Below the pieces are notes generated by a model. It saw only the letters and a list, made by a program, of their open reading frames with translations. It was not told the origin of the DNA and made no database searches. A stretch of 64,000 bases of DNA, taken from contig NZ_JOEZ01000009.1 in the NCBI RefSeq assembly GCF_000721175.1, forward strand, positions 1 through 64,000, read 5' to 3'. The stretch comes from Streptomyces anulatus. GTDB lineage: Bacteria > Actinomycetota > Actinomycetes > Streptomycetales > Streptomycetaceae. Below are positions 1 through 8,776 of the stretch, piece after piece. Within the stretch, counting starts at the first letter, position 1; every line of letters begins with the position of its first letter. The position numbers and the translations under genes are program-made.

Positions 1-57
1 TTCAGCGCCGATGGTACTGCAGGGGGGACCCTGTGGGAGAGTAGGACGCCGCCGAAC
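1..57 (+). rRNA. rrf: 5S ribosomal RNA, 3' end (partial)
   Basis: The first 57 bases match the 3' part of actinobacterial 5S rRNA: the conserved GATGGTACTGC segment, the GTGGGAGAGTAGG segment and the terminal helix ending GCCGAAC. The 5' part lies left of the window. It marks the end of an rRNA operon transcribed left to right. Confidence 0.9.
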
Positions 58-68
58 AATTTTTCCGG

Positions 69-100
69 GAAAGCCCCGCACCTTTTGGTGCGGGGCTTTC
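69..100 (+). terminator. rRNA operon terminator
   Basis: A perfect 14-bp stem (69-82 with 87-100) closes a TTTT loop 12 bases after the 5S end. GC-rich stem and position fit intrinsic termination of the rRNA operon. Confidence 0.85.
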
Positions 101-216
101 CTGCGTTCCCGGGCACTTTCCGCAGTGGCTTCGCTCCACCCCAGTGCACCGGGCGGGGGAAGCTGAGGGTAGGGTCAGGGGGCATCATTGGCACGTTCTT
201 CACAGGAGGCTCCCGG

Positions 217-825
217 GTGGAGGTCCAGGAGACTCGGGTTCAGACAGACCGGGTCCTCACCATCCCCAACATCCTCAGCATGGCTCGCCTTGTCGGGGTA
301 CCGCTCTTCCTGTGGCTGATTCTCCGCCCCGTGTTCGGAGGGCCCAACAGCGACAACTGGGCGTTGTTGGTGCTGATGCTCAGTGGTATCAGCGACTACC
401 TCGACGGGAAGCTCGCCCGCAAGTGGAACCAGATCAGCAGCCTCGGCCGGCTGCTGGACCCGGCGGCGGACCGCCTCTACATCCTTTCCACCCTGCTTGG
501 CCTCACCTGGCGTGAGATCTTGCCCGTCTGGGTCACCGCGGCCCTTCTCGCCCGGGAACTGATGCTTCTCGTGATGGTGGCCATCCTGCGCCGCCACGGC
601 TATCCGCCCCCCCAGGTCAACTTCCTCGGGAAAGCTGCAACGTTCAACCTGATGTACGCGTTCCCCTTGTTGCTGCTCAGCGACGGGAGTGGTTGGCTGG
701 CCACACTGGCTGCCGTTTTCGGATGGGCGTTCGCAGGATGGGGTACAACGCTCTACTGGTGGGCAGGAATCCTCTACGTGGTTCAGGTCCGCCGTCTCGT
801 GCAGGCGGACGCAGTAGCCGATTGA
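217..825 (+). CDS. CDP-alcohol phosphatidyltransferase, probable cardiolipin synthase
   Basis: Integral membrane enzyme of 202 residues that transfers a phosphatidyl group from a CDP-lipid to an alcohol. The full family signature D-x2-DG-x2-AR-x8-G-x3-D-x3-D is visible at residues 60-85 (SDYLDG...DPAADR), surrounded by hydrophobic membrane segments. A GTG start at 217 is preferred over upstream in-frame starts because AGGAGG lies at 204-209. The Streptomyces coelicolor homologue in the same context (SCO1389) is the eukaryotic-type cardiolipin synthase, and Mycobacterium pgsA2 (Rv1822) occupies the same syntenic place. Acceptor specificity (phosphatidylglycerol, glycerol phosphate or inositol phosphate) cannot be read from the motif, so cardiolipin synthesis is inferred from synteny. 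Confidence 0.85.
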   Translation: MEVQETRVQTDRVLTIPNILSMARLVGVPLFLWLILRPVFGGPNSDNWALLVLMLSGISDYLDGKLARKWNQISSLGRLLDPAADRLYILSTLLGLTWREILPVWVTAALLARELMLLVMVAILRRHGYPPPQVNFLGKAATFNLMYAFPLLLLSDGSGWLATLAAVFGWAFAGWGTTLYWWAGILYVVQVRRLVQADAVAD

Positions 826-937
826 GCTCGTTGAAGCGGTGCCGCGCAATGTGGCCGGCCCGCGGCAGAAGTTTCGAATGATGCCCCGACGGGCGAACTC
901 GGCTAACCGTCGTCTCTTCTAGGAGGACGTTTCCGAC

Positions 938-3433
938 ATGAAGGCCGTCGTGATGGCTGGCGGCGAAGGCACACGTCTTCGCCCCATGACCTCGAGCATG
1001 CCCAAGCCGCTCCTGCCCGTGGCCAACAGGCCGATCATGGAGCACGTGCTGCGGCTGCTCAAGCGGCATGGGCTCAGCGAAACAGTAGTGACCGTCCAGT
1101 TCCTGGCCTCCCTCGTCAAGAATTATTTCGGGGATGGCGAGGAACTCGGGATGGAACTCACCTATGCCAACGAGGAGAAGCCACTCGGCACCGCGGGCAG
1201 CGTGAAGAACGCCGAGGAGGCCTTGAAGGACGACACGTTCCTCGTCATCTCCGGTGACGCGCTCACCGACTTCGACCTCACCGACCTCATCGCGTTCCAC
1301 AAGGAAAAGGGCGGCCTTGTCACGGTCTGCCTGACCAGGGTTCCCAATCCGCTGGAATTCGGGATCACCATCGTGGACGAGAACGGTCAGGTCGAGCGGT
1401 TCCTGGAGAAGCCGACCTGGGGGCAGGTCTTCTCGGACACCGTGAACACCGGCATCTACGTCATGGAGCCCGAAGTCTTCGACTACGTCCAGGCCGACAC
1501 CTCGGTCGACTGGTCCGGAGACGTCTTCCCTCAGCTGATGAAGGAAGGCAAGCCCATCTACGGCTATATCGCCGAGGGCTACTGGGAGGACGTCGGCACA
1601 CACGAGAGCTACGTCAAGGCCCAGGCGGACGTCCTGGAGCGCAAGGTCGACGTGGAGCTCGACGGCTTCGAGATCTCGCCCGGTGTGTGGGTCGCCGAAG
1701 GCGCGGAGGTCCACCCCGACGCCGTGCTGCGCGGGCCGCTGTACATCGGCGACTACGCCAAGGTCGAAGCGGACGTCGAGATCCGGGAGCATACGGTCGT
1801 CGGGTCGAACGTCGTCGTGAAGACCGGCGCCTTTCTCCACAAGGCCGTGGTGCACGACAACGTGTACATCGGACAGCACAGCAACCTCCGGGGCTGCGTG
1901 GTCGGCAAGAACACCGACATCATGCGCGCGGCCCGGATCGAGGACGGTGCCGTCATCGGAGACGAATGCCTGGTCGGCGAGGAGTCGATCATCCAGGGCA
2001 ACGTCCGGGTGTACCCGTTCAAGACCATCGAGGCCGGCGCGTTCGTCAACACCTCGGTGATCTGGGAGTCCCGAGGACAGGCGCACCTCTTCGGAGCGCG
2101 CGGGGTCTCCGGGATCCTGAACGTCGAGATCACCCCCGAACTGGCCGTGCGGCTGGCCGGCGCCTACGCCACGACCCTCAAGAAGGGCTCGACGGTCACG
2201 ACCGCGCGTGACCACTCCCGAGGCGCCCGTGCTCTCAAGCGGGCCGTCATCTCGGCCCTCCAGGCCAGCGCCATCGACGTCCGGGACCTGGAGAACGTAC
2301 CGCTGCCCGTGGCACGTCAGCAGACCGCCCGGGGCAGCGCCGGCGGCATCATGATCCGCACGTCACCCGGGGTGCCCGACTCGGTGGACATCATGTTCAT
2401 CGACGAGCGGGGGGCGGACCTCTCGCAGGCGCAGCAGCGCAAGCTCGACCGGGTCTACGCCCGCCAGGAGTACCGCAGGGCCTTCCCCGGCGAGATCGGG
2501 GACCTGCACTTCCCGTCCAGCGTGTTCGACTCGTACACCGGCTCCCTCCTGCGGAACGTGGACGTCGAGGGCATCGCTGAGTCCGGGCTCAAGGTCGTCG
2601 TCGACGCCTCCAACGGCAGCGCCGGGCTTGTTCTGCCCAGCCTCCTGGGGCGGCTCGGCGTGGACGCGCTGACGATCAACCCCGGGCTCGACGAGTCGCG
2701 GCCCACCGAGTCCGCCGAGACCCGGCGGGCCGGTCTGGTGCGGCTCGGGGAGATCGTGTCCTCCGCGCGGGCGGCCTTCGGGGTGCGGTTCGACCCGGTG
2801 GGCGAGCGACTCTCCCTCGTCGACGAACTGGGCCGGATCATCGAGGACGACCGGGCCCTGCTGGTCCTCCTCGATCTCGTCGCCGCCGAGCGGCGCAGCG
2901 GTCGTGTCGCCCTGCCCGTGACGACCACGCGCGTCGCCGAGCAGGTGGCGGCCTACCACGGCACCCAGGTGGAGTGGACGACCACCTCGCCCGACGACCT
3001 GACCCGGGTGGGCCGTCAAGAGGACACCATCTTCGGAGGAGACGGGCGCGGAGGGTTCATCGTTCCCGAATTCAGCAGTGTCTTCGACGGGACCGCCGCC
3101 TTCGTCCGGCTCATCGGTCTCGTCGCGCGCACCCAGCTCACGCTGAGCCAGATCGACGCCCGCATTCCCCGGGCGCACGTCCTGCGGCGTGACCTGGCGA
3201 CGCCCTGGGCCGTCAAGGGGCTCGTCATGCGGCGGGTCGTCGAAGCGGCCGGTGACCGCAGCGTGGACACCACGGACGGGGTCCGCGTGGTCGAGGCGGA
3301 CGGGCGGTGGATCATGGTGCTGCCCGACCGGGCGGAGGCCGTCACCCATCTGTGGGCGGAAGGCCCGGACGACGCCTCTGCCCAGGCACTGCTCGACGAG
3401 TGGGCCGCGGTGGTGGACAGCGCGGGCGAGTGA
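938..3433 (+). CDS. Sugar-1-phosphate nucleotidyltransferase fused to a degenerate phosphomannomutase domain
   Basis: An 831-residue fusion. Residues 1 to about 240 form a nucleotidyltransferase with the signature GGEGTRLRP and the following PKPLLPV, typical of GDP-mannose or NDP-sugar pyrophosphorylases. Hexapeptide-type repeats follow (about 245-370), then a phosphohexomutase-like region to the end. In that last region the catalytic phosphoserine loop (normally TASHNP) reads IRTSPGVPD near residue 475, the metal loop (normally DGDxDR) reads FDPVGERLS near 620, and the sugar loop is GGDGRGGF near 703. The mutase half is therefore probably not catalytic. AGGAGG at 921-926 supports the ATG. 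Likely role is NDP-sugar supply for glycans, but substrate is not proven. Confidence 0.8.
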   Translation: MKAVVMAGGEGTRLRPMTSSMPKPLLPVANRPIMEHVLRLLKRHGLSETVVTVQFLASLVKNYFGDGEELGMELTYANEEKPLGTAGSVKNAEEALKDDTFLVISGDALTDFDLTDLIAFHKEKGGLVTVCLTRVPNPLEFGITIVDENGQVERFLEKPTWGQVFSDTVNTGIYVMEPEVFDYVQADTSVDWSGDVFPQLMKEGKPIYGYIAEGYWEDVGTHESYVKAQADVLERKVDVELDGFEISPGVWVAEGAEVHPDAVLRGPLYIGDYAKVEADVEIREHTVVGSNVVVKTGAFLHKAVVHDNVYIGQHSNLRGCVVGKNTDIMRAARIEDGAVIGDECLVGEESIIQGNVRVYPFKTIEAGAFVNTSVIWESRGQAHLFGARGVSGILNVEITPELAVRLAGAYATTLKKGSTVTTARDHSRGARALKRAVISALQASAIDVRDLENVPLPVARQQTARGSAGGIMIRTSPGVPDSVDIMFIDERGADLSQAQQRKLDRVYARQEYRRAFPGEIGDLHFPSSVFDSYTGSLLRNVDVEGIAESGLKVVVDASNGSAGLVLPSLLGRLGVDALTINPGLDESRPTESAETRRAGLVRLGEIVSSARAAFGVRFDPVGERLSLVDELGRIIEDDRALLVLLDLVAAERRSGRVALPVTTTRVAEQVAAYHGTQVEWTTTSPDDLTRVGRQEDTIFGGDGRGGFIVPEFSSVFDGTAAFVRLIGLVARTQLTLSQIDARIPRAHVLRRDLATPWAVKGLVMRRVVEAAGDRSVDTTDGVRVVEADGRWIMVLPDRAEAVTHLWAEGPDDASAQALLDEWAAVVDSAGE

Positions 3434-3442
3434 TGCGACGAC

Positions 3443-3481
3443 GGTGCGCCGCGCCCCCCGGGCAGGGGGTCGCGGCGCACC
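3443..3481 (+). terminator. Stem-loop after the nucleotidyltransferase gene
   Basis: An 11-bp perfect inverted repeat (3443-3453 with 3471-3481) with a 17-base C/G-rich loop begins 9 bases after the stop codon at 3433. It could terminate or attenuate transcription before the DUF881 gene. There is no T-run. Confidence 0.55.
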
Positions 3482-3529
3482 GGTGGGGCCATTCGGCGGC
3501 AGCCGTGATGACGTGCGACGATGTGCGGC

Positions 3530-4444
3530 ATGTCGCAGCAGTCCCCCGATCGGAGCACCGCCTCGCCGCCCGCACGCCCCGACGCCTCCATGTCGCTGCT
3601 GAACAACGTGATGGACCACAGCCTCGACGACGGGTACGCGGAGGCCTCGGCGCGACGCAAGGCCGACGGGAGCGCGGGGCTGCCCCGTACGCTCAAGTCG
3701 AAGCTCGGCCTGGCCGCCGGACTGGTGGTGGCCGCCCTGGTGGTCACTCTCGGCGCCGCCGAGGCGCGGATCTCGGCGCCGGTCGTCGCCAAGGAGCGCG
3801 AAGAGCTGATCGACCGCATCGACGCGGAGACGCAGGCCGCGGACACGCTCGAGTCGGATGTCGAGGCGCTCCGCTCCGATGTGAGTGAACGTCAGCGCAA
3901 GGCCCTGGAGCGGCACGGCGGAGACCAGGGCGAGCTCGTGGCGCTGCTTGCCGGAGCGACTCCGGTCGAGGGGCCCGGCGTGAAGCTGATCGTCGACGAC
4001 GCGAAGAACACCGACCAGGGCGGGGGCGGCCCCCGTGAGTCGTCGGGCTTCTCCGACACCGGACGGGTGCGCGACCGGGACATGCAGCGAGTCGTCAACG
4101 GCCTGTGGGAATCCGGTGCCGAGGCCATCGCCATCAATGGGCAAAGGCTGACGGCCCTGTCGGCCATCCGGGCCGCCGGCGACGCCATACTGGTCGACAA
4201 CAGGCCGCTCGTACCGCCGTACACGGTGCTCGCGGTGGGGGACGGGAAGAAGCTCGCGACCGCCTTCCAGGACAGCGCGGACGGCCAGTACCTGCAGGCG
4301 CTCAAGGAGAGCTTCGACATCCGCACCAGCATCTCCGATCAGTCGAAGGTGAGGCTTCCGGCCGCGCCGAGCCTGATCGTTCGTACAGCAGAGCCGAAGG
4401 CCGCCGGCAGTGGTGCGGCAGACACAGGGAAGGGCACATCGTGA
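3530..4444 (+). CDS. DUF881 family membrane protein (first copy)
   Basis: A 304-residue protein with a cytoplasmic N-terminus, one transmembrane helix around residues 55-75, and a coiled-coil-like Glu/Arg/Asp-rich stretch. The conserved DUF881 region follows, with phrases GPGVKLIVDDAKN and NGLWESGAEAIAINGQRLT. The family resembles YlxW/YlxX proteins near division genes in Gram-positive bacteria; molecular function is unknown. ATG codons at 3521 and 3530 are both in frame and neither has a clear ribosome site; 3530 is chosen by the usual family start. It overlaps the next gene at GTGA and is one unit with the small basic protein and the second DUF881 gene. Confidence 0.8.
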   Translation: MSQQSPDRSTASPPARPDASMSLLNNVMDHSLDDGYAEASARRKADGSAGLPRTLKSKLGLAAGLVVAALVVTLGAAEARISAPVVAKEREELIDRIDAETQAADTLESDVEALRSDVSERQRKALERHGGDQGELVALLAGATPVEGPGVKLIVDDAKNTDQGGGGPRESSGFSDTGRVRDRDMQRVVNGLWESGAEAIAINGQRLTALSAIRAAGDAILVDNRPLVPPYTVLAVGDGKKLATAFQDSADGQYLQALKESFDIRTSISDQSKVRLPAAPSLIVRTAEPKAAGSGAADTGKGTS

Positions 4445-4773
4445 TCGCCGTACTGGGCCTCGTCGTGGGAGTCGTGGTCGGACTGTTGGTCCGGCCCGAG
4501 GTACCGGCGGTGGTCGAGCCCTACCTGCCGATCGCGGTGGTCGCCGCGCTCGACGCCGTGTTCGGCGGTCTGCGGGCCATGCTCGACGGCATCTTCGTCG
4601 ACAAGGTCTTCGTGGTCTCCTTCCTCTCCAACGTCGTGGTGGCCGCGCTGATCGTCTTCCTCGGCGACAAACTCGGTGTCGGAGCTCAGCTCTCCACGGG
4701 TGTGGTGGTCGTGCTCGGCATCCGGATCTTCTCCAACGCCGCCGCGATCCGCCGGCACGTCTTCCGGGCTTGA
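4441..4773 (+). CDS. sbp: Small basic protein (Sbp/DUF1290), membrane
   Basis: A 110-residue protein with about three hydrophobic segments, and the conserved phrases RPEVPAVVEPYLPIAVVAALDAVFGG and LGIRIFSNAAAIRR (described here in parts) of the DUF1290/small basic protein family. The GTG start at 4441 overlaps the stop of the preceding DUF881 gene (GTGA), indicating translational coupling. In Bacillus the homologue sits next to ftsA-ftsZ; in actinobacteria it is always sandwiched between two DUF881 genes, as here. A role at the cell envelope or division site is a reasonable inference; no biochemical activity is known. Confidence 0.85.
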   Translation: MIAVLGLVVGVVVGLLVRPEVPAVVEPYLPIAVVAALDAVFGGLRAMLDGIFVDKVFVVSFLSNVVVAALIVFLGDKLGVGAQLSTGVVVVLGIRIFSNAAAIRRHVFRA

Positions 4774-4778
4774 GGCCG

Positions 4779-5591
4779 ATGAACAACGACGAGAATCCCC
4801 GCAGCGAACAGCCGGAGGGCGGCGCGTCCGCCGTCCCGGACGCTCCCGCGCCGCCGCCCGCGGCCGAGGAGGTGTCCGGTCGGCAGCGGCTCAAGGCGGG
4901 GCTGTGGCCGCCTCGGCTGAGCCGGGCCCAACTCATCGTCGCCGTGCTGCTGTTCGGGCTCGGTCTGGGGCTCGCCATCCAGGTGCGGTCCACCAGCGAC
5001 GACAGCGCGCTGCGTGGCGCCCGGCAGGAGGACCTGGTCCGCATCCTCGACGAAGTCGACGACCGGACCCAGCGCCTGGAGGACGAGAAGCAGCGCCTGG
5101 ACGATCAGCGCGCCGAGCTGGAGAACAGCTCCGACCAGGCCGAGGAGGCCCGGAAGCAGACGCTGGAGAAAGAACGCCAGCTCGGCATCCTCGCGGGCAC
5201 CGTGGCGGCCGAGGGCCCCGGAATCACGCTGACGATCACCGACCCCTCGGGGGCGGTCGCGCCCGACATGCTGCTCGACGCCATTCAGGAACTGCGGGCG
5301 GCGGGTGCCGAGGCGATCCAGGTCAACGGTGTGCGGGTGGTGGCCAACACCTACTTCTCCGGCGACGCCGGGGACGTCCGGGTGGACGGAAAGAAGATCG
5401 AAGCGCCGTACGAGTTCACGGTGATCGGCAAGCCGCAGGATCTGGAGCCTGCTCTCAACATCCCCGGCGGTGTGGTGCAGACGCTGGAGAAGGAGCAGGC
5501 CACGGTGCTCGTGGAGCGGTCCGACGACATCGTCGTGGACGCCTTGCGACCGGCGCAGCGGCCTGACTACGCTCGGTCGTCATCCCTGTGA
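4779..5591 (+). CDS. DUF881 family membrane protein (second copy)
   Basis: A 270-residue protein with an acidic, proline-rich cytoplasmic N-terminus, one transmembrane helix around residues 47-66 (LIVAVLLFGLGLGLAI), a strongly predicted coiled coil (RLEDEKQRLDDQRAELEN), and the DUF881 core (EGPGITLTITDPSG, AGAEAIQVNGVRV). The ATG at 4779 follows the sbp stop by 5 bases. Same architecture as the first copy, which suggests the two assemble together, perhaps with the small basic protein. Function is not established. A 190-base gap separates it from the FHA gene. Confidence 0.82.
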   Translation: MNNDENPRSEQPEGGASAVPDAPAPPPAAEEVSGRQRLKAGLWPPRLSRAQLIVAVLLFGLGLGLAIQVRSTSDDSALRGARQEDLVRILDEVDDRTQRLEDEKQRLDDQRAELENSSDQAEEARKQTLEKERQLGILAGTVAAEGPGITLTITDPSGAVAPDMLLDAIQELRAAGAEAIQVNGVRVVANTYFSGDAGDVRVDGKKIEAPYEFTVIGKPQDLEPALNIPGGVVQTLEKEQATVLVERSDDIVVDALRPAQRPDYARSSSL

Positions 5592-5781
5592 GCCGGGCGA
5601 GCGAGACGGCCGGCGGACCGGGTCGGACGGTTGCGGGGGGTCGGCGCACCGGATTGGTGGTGCGTGGTGGAAACTGTCGGGTGGATACGGACGTTGTGAA
5701 GATGTCCGGGTCGGCAGGTGTGTTCAATCAGGGTTCGTCCTGCCCCACGGGCGGGTCTATGTCGGTCAAGGGGAATCGCCC

Positions 5782-6561
5782 GTGAAGTTTTTTGCGAAGT
5801 TGTTCAGGAAGAGTGCACGCGAGGACAGCAACAGTGCTGCCCGCCACCGCGCGCCGCGCCACGGTCAGGGCGAGGAGCAGGAGGCGGAGCGTCCGCTCTT
5901 CCGTGACGAGGTGTCCGGCGCCCCGGGTGGTGACGGCGTGTCGTCTGTTGACCCTGCCGGTGCCGGACGCATAGGTTTCGGCGAACCATCAGCCTCGAGT
6001 ACGGGTGGAGGGTTCACCCCGGAGGGCTCGTCGATGCCGGTCTGTACGAGGTGCGGTCACCGCAACGCGGAGGCCAGCAGGTTCTGTTCCAACTGCGGCG
6101 CGCCGCTGCGGGGCGGCGTTCCCGAGCGTCCCTCGGAGACGACGTCCACGATCTCCATCTCCGGTCTCGAGGCGTACGAGGCGGAGGCGACGGGCCAGAC
6201 CGCTCTGCCTTCGCTCTCCCCGGAGGCCCAGGCCGCGGTCGACGCGCTGCCCAGCGGTTCGGCGCTGCTGGTCGTGCGGCGCGGCCCGAATTCCGGGAGC
6301 CGCTTCCTGCTCGACAGCGACCTGACGACGGCCGGCCGCCACCCTCAGAGCGACATCTTTCTCGATGATGTGACCGTGTCGCGGCGTCATGTGGAGTTCC
6401 GCAGGAGCCCGGACGGTAGCTTCACCGTGGGTGATGTCGGCAGCCTCAACGGCACCTACGTCAACCGTGAGCGCATCGATTCGGTCCAGCTGTCCAACGG
6501 CGACGAAGTCCAGATCGGAAAGTACCGCCTGGTCTTCTATGCGAGCCCGCGGGGCGTGTGA
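5782..6561 (+). CDS. FHA-domain protein with zinc ribbon, GarA/OdhI-like
   Basis: A 259-residue protein. A basic and charged N-terminus precedes a zinc ribbon with CxxC pairs at Cys88/Cys91 and Cys102/Cys105. This is followed by an ETTST motif at 119-123 and a C-terminal FHA domain (about 162-250) with GRHPQSDI, SRRHVEF and NGTYVN signatures. The ETTS phospho-threonine motif before an FHA domain is the hallmark of GarA (mycobacteria) and OdhI (corynebacteria), which switch 2-oxoglutarate dehydrogenase and glutamate metabolism when phosphorylated by Ser/Thr kinases. The gene order around it also matches mycobacterial garA. The zinc ribbon and long N-terminus are absent from GarA/OdhI, so partners may differ. 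GTG start at 5782 has a GGGGA upstream. Confidence 0.8.
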   Translation: MKFFAKLFRKSAREDSNSAARHRAPRHGQGEEQEAERPLFRDEVSGAPGGDGVSSVDPAGAGRIGFGEPSASSTGGGFTPEGSSMPVCTRCGHRNAEASRFCSNCGAPLRGGVPERPSETTSTISISGLEAYEAEATGQTALPSLSPEAQAAVDALPSGSALLVVRRGPNSGSRFLLDSDLTTAGRHPQSDIFLDDVTVSRRHVEFRRSPDGSFTVGDVGSLNGTYVNRERIDSVQLSNGDEVQIGKYRLVFYASPRGV

Positions 6562-6565
6562 CCAG

Positions 6566-6586
6566 CCCCCGGACTCCGTCCGGGGG
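6566..6586 (+). terminator. Hairpin between FHA and MerR genes
   Basis: A 9-bp perfect stem (6566-6574 with 6578-6586) with a three-base loop starts 5 bases after the FHA stop and just before the MerR ribosome site. No T-run; it may be a partial terminator or a processing site. Confidence 0.4.
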
Positions 6587-6603
6587 GACCCCCAGGAAGG
6601 CCC

Positions 6604-7347
6604 ATGCTGCGAACACCGACAGGCGGTGCCGGCCACGGCACCGCCACCGCGGAAGCGCGCCCGATGAGCATCGGAACGGTGCTCATCCAGCTGCGCGAGG
6701 AGTTTCCCGAAGTCACCATCTCCAAGATCCGGTTCCTGGAGGCCGAGGGGCTCATCGAGCCGCAGCGCACTCCTTCCGGATACCGGAAGTTCGCTCCGCG
6801 TGATGTGGAGCGCCTGGCGCAGGTGCTCCGCATGCAGCGGGACCACTACCTGCCGCTGAAGGTCATCCGGGAGCACTTGGACGCGCTGGCCCGGGGGGAG
6901 CAGCCCGTGCTGCCCTCGCCCGGCGACCGGCGGGACCTCGCCGAAGGAGTGTGGGAGGCCGATGCCGGCGCGGCGACCGCCGCCCGGATCGGGCGGGCCG
7001 AGCTGCTCGCGGCGGCCGAGGTCGACGAGGACCGGCTGGCCGAATGGGAGTCCTACGGGCTCATCGTCCCGGCCCCCGAGGGCGGCTACGACGCCGCGAT
7101 GGTGACCGTCGCCAAGCTGGTGGCGGATCTGGGGCGTTTCGGTCTGGAACCGCGTCATCTTCGTGCCATGCGAGCCTCCGCCGACCGGGAGGCGGGGTTG
7201 GTGGAGCAGCTGGTCGCGCCCCTGCGCCGACACCGTAATCCGCAGACCAGAGCCCATGCCGAGGCCACCGCGAACGAGCTCGCAGAGCTGTCCGTACGGC
7301 TGCACGCGGCCCTCGTGCAGAGCGCTCTGCGCAGCCGTCTGCACTGA
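6604..7347 (+). CDS. ftsR: MerR family transcriptional regulator, FtsR-type
   Basis: A 247-residue regulator with a MerR winged helix-turn-helix near residues 20-90: SIGTVLIQLREEFPEVTISKIRFLEAEGLIEP (in parts) followed by RTPSGYRKF. The C-terminal half is helical with no cysteine-based metal or redox site, so the signal sensed is unknown. It lies immediately after the GarA-like gene, as Rv1828 does in mycobacteria; the Corynebacterium glutamicum homologue FtsR activates ftsZ. A ribosome site AGGAAGG ends three bases before the ATG. Assignment to FtsR is by synteny and family and is moderately sure. Confidence 0.78.
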   Translation: MLRTPTGGAGHGTATAEARPMSIGTVLIQLREEFPEVTISKIRFLEAEGLIEPQRTPSGYRKFAPRDVERLAQVLRMQRDHYLPLKVIREHLDALARGEQPVLPSPGDRRDLAEGVWEADAGAATAARIGRAELLAAAEVDEDRLAEWESYGLIVPAPEGGYDAAMVTVAKLVADLGRFGLEPRHLRAMRASADREAGLVEQLVAPLRRHRNPQTRAHAEATANELAELSVRLHAALVQSALRSRLH

Positions 7348-7400
7348 CCTCGGCGGAGCCCGACTACCCAAACATGGCGAGCACGTCCTAGGGTTGCTGT

Positions 7401-7874
7401 GTGAACGAGCTCGACGTTGTCGGTGTCCGGGTGGAAATGCCCTCCAACCAACCGATCGTTCTCCTGCGTGAAGTGGGAGGCGACCGGTACCTCCCCATTT
7501 GGATCGGTCCTGGAGAGGCGACCGCGATCGCCTTCGCCCAGCAGGGCATGGCTCCCGCCAGGCCGCTGACCCATGACCTGTTCAAGGATGTGCTCGAGGC
7601 CGTGGGCCAGGAGCTCACCGAGGTCCGCATCACGGACCTCCGCGAAGGGGTCTTCTATGCGGAGCTCGTCTTCGCCAGCGGAGTCGAGGTGAGCGCACGG
7701 CCTTCCGACGCCATAGCGCTCGCCCTGCGGACCGGCACGCCGATCTACGGCAGTGACGGCGTGCTGGACGATGCGGGCATCGCGATCCCCGACGAGCAGG
7801 AGGACGAGGTGGAGAAGTTCCGCGAATTCCTCGACCAGATCTCTCCGGAGGACTTCGGTACGAACAGCCAGTGA
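7401..7874 (+). CDS. Bifunctional nuclease family protein (DUF151)
   Basis: A 157-residue protein covering the whole DUF151 fold: an N-terminal ELDVVGVRVEMPSNQPIVLL strand region, LPIWIGPGEATAIAF, and the conserved PSDAIALALR motif near residue 100. Family members from plants and Thermotoga show combined RNase/DNase activity, but the bacterial role in vivo is unclear. The GTG start at 7401 follows the MerR stop by 53 bases. The gene sits between two MerR genes, the same order as Rv1828-Rv1829-Rv1830. The acidic C-terminal tail (DEQEDEVEKFREFLDQ) is typical for actinobacterial members. Confidence 0.85.
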   Translation: MNELDVVGVRVEMPSNQPIVLLREVGGDRYLPIWIGPGEATAIAFAQQGMAPARPLTHDLFKDVLEAVGQELTEVRITDLREGVFYAELVFASGVEVSARPSDAIALALRTGTPIYGSDGVLDDAGIAIPDEQEDEVEKFREFLDQISPEDFGTNSQ

Positions 7875-7956
7875 CCGTCCCGCAAGGGTGCCGTCAGCGC
7901 ATCCGAGAAGCCTTTCCCGGAAACGAGACACGGGAAACCACCCTGAGGGTGATTAT

Positions 7957-7974
7957 CACTCGGCGTGCCGAGTG
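7957..7974. promoter_or_regulatory. Perfect palindrome upstream of second MerR gene
   Basis: CACTCGGC-GT-GCCGAGTG is an exact 8-bp inverted repeat ending 10 bases before the -35 box of the next promoter. It may be an operator (the MerR product is the obvious candidate) or the tail of a terminator for the DUF151 gene. A second 6-bp inverted repeat lies at 7939-7951. Confidence 0.45.
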
Positions 7975-7983
7975 TGGCGATCG

Positions 7984-8012
7984 TTGACGCACCCCGAGTG
8001 ACTGCCTACCTT
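7984..8012 (+). promoter_or_regulatory. Vegetative promoter of second MerR gene
   Basis: TTGACG at 7984-7989 and TACCTT at 8007-8012 are separated by 17 bases, close to the sigma-HrdB consensus. The predicted start near 8019 leaves a short leader to the GTG at 8043. Confidence 0.65.
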
Positions 8013-8042
8013 CGAGTGGGCAGGTCAAGGACGGAGGTCGGC

Positions 8043-8669
8043 GTGAGAAGCAGCGGCGACGGTACGGCGGAGGGTGGGCCGTATCCGCAGCACGGCAGTG
8101 GAGCCGACCCCGCCATCAGGCAGCCGGTTCAACCGGCAGCGGTGGCAGCGGGCGGCGTGGCAGCGGCGAGTGATTCCGGTGACATCGGCTATCGCGGACC
8201 GACGGCGTGCGCGGCGGCGGGGATCACCTACCGCCAGCTGGACTACTGGGCGCGTACGGGGCTGGTCGAGCCCAGTGTGCGCCCGGCCTACGGGTCGGGG
8301 ACCCAGCGTCTGTACAGTTTCCGGGACGTGGTGCTCCTCAAGATCGTCAAGCGGTTCCTGGACACCGGGGTCGCTCTGCAGAACATCCGCACCACGGTCC
8401 AGCATCTGCGGGCCCGCGGTTTCCAGGATCTTGAGCGGATGACGCTGATGAGCGACGGGGCCACGGTCTACGAGTGCTCCTCGCCCGACGAGGTCGTCAG
8501 CCTGCTCCAGGGCGGGCAGGGGGTCTTCGGGATCGCCGTCGGCGTCGTCTGGCGGGATGTGGACGCGGCGCTCTCGCAACTGCACGGCGAGCGGGTCGAC
8601 ACCGGCGAGACGCTCGTCGGCCACAACCCCGCGGACGAGCTGGCGCGGCGCCGCAACCGGGCCGGCTGA
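8043..8669 (+). CDS. MerR family transcriptional regulator (Rv1830-like)
   Basis: A 208-residue regulator. After a 40-residue Gly/Ala-rich N-terminus, the MerR DNA-binding domain is clear (AAGITYRQLDYWARTGLVEP, then SGTQRLYSFRDVVLLKIVKR). A C-terminal region with VYECSSPDEVVSLLQGGQGVFGIAV is conserved among actinobacterial homologues and lacks metal ligands. An earlier in-frame start at 7965 would lie upstream of the predicted transcription start, so the GTG at 8043 with GGAGG at 8033-8037 is chosen. Position matches mycobacterial Rv1830 after the DUF151 gene. Targets are unknown. Confidence 0.82.
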   Translation: MRSSGDGTAEGGPYPQHGSGADPAIRQPVQPAAVAAGGVAAASDSGDIGYRGPTACAAAGITYRQLDYWARTGLVEPSVRPAYGSGTQRLYSFRDVVLLKIVKRFLDTGVALQNIRTTVQHLRARGFQDLERMTLMSDGATVYECSSPDEVVSLLQGGQGVFGIAVGVVWRDVDAALSQLHGERVDTGETLVGHNPADELARRRNRAG

Positions 8670-8700
8670 GCTCGCTCGACGAACGGGACGACGAACAGCA

Positions 8701-8752
8701 TGACAGCGGGACGGTCCGGCTCTCCTTGGAGCGCCGGACCGTCCCGCTGTCA
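8701..8752 (+). terminator. Strong intrinsic terminator after MerR gene
   Basis: A perfect 20-bp inverted repeat (8701-8720 with 8733-8752) with a 12-base loop fills the space between the MerR stop and the dinB start at 8777. It should isolate dinB transcription from the upstream cluster. Confidence 0.8.
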
Positions 8753-8776
8753 GTGCCGTAGGGCAGCATCGACGGT

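Noticed and set aside
677..2215. Long minus-strand frame opposite the nucleotidyltransferase gene
   Set aside because: Shadow frame caused by high GC; composition rich in Asp/Gly/Val/His with no domain.
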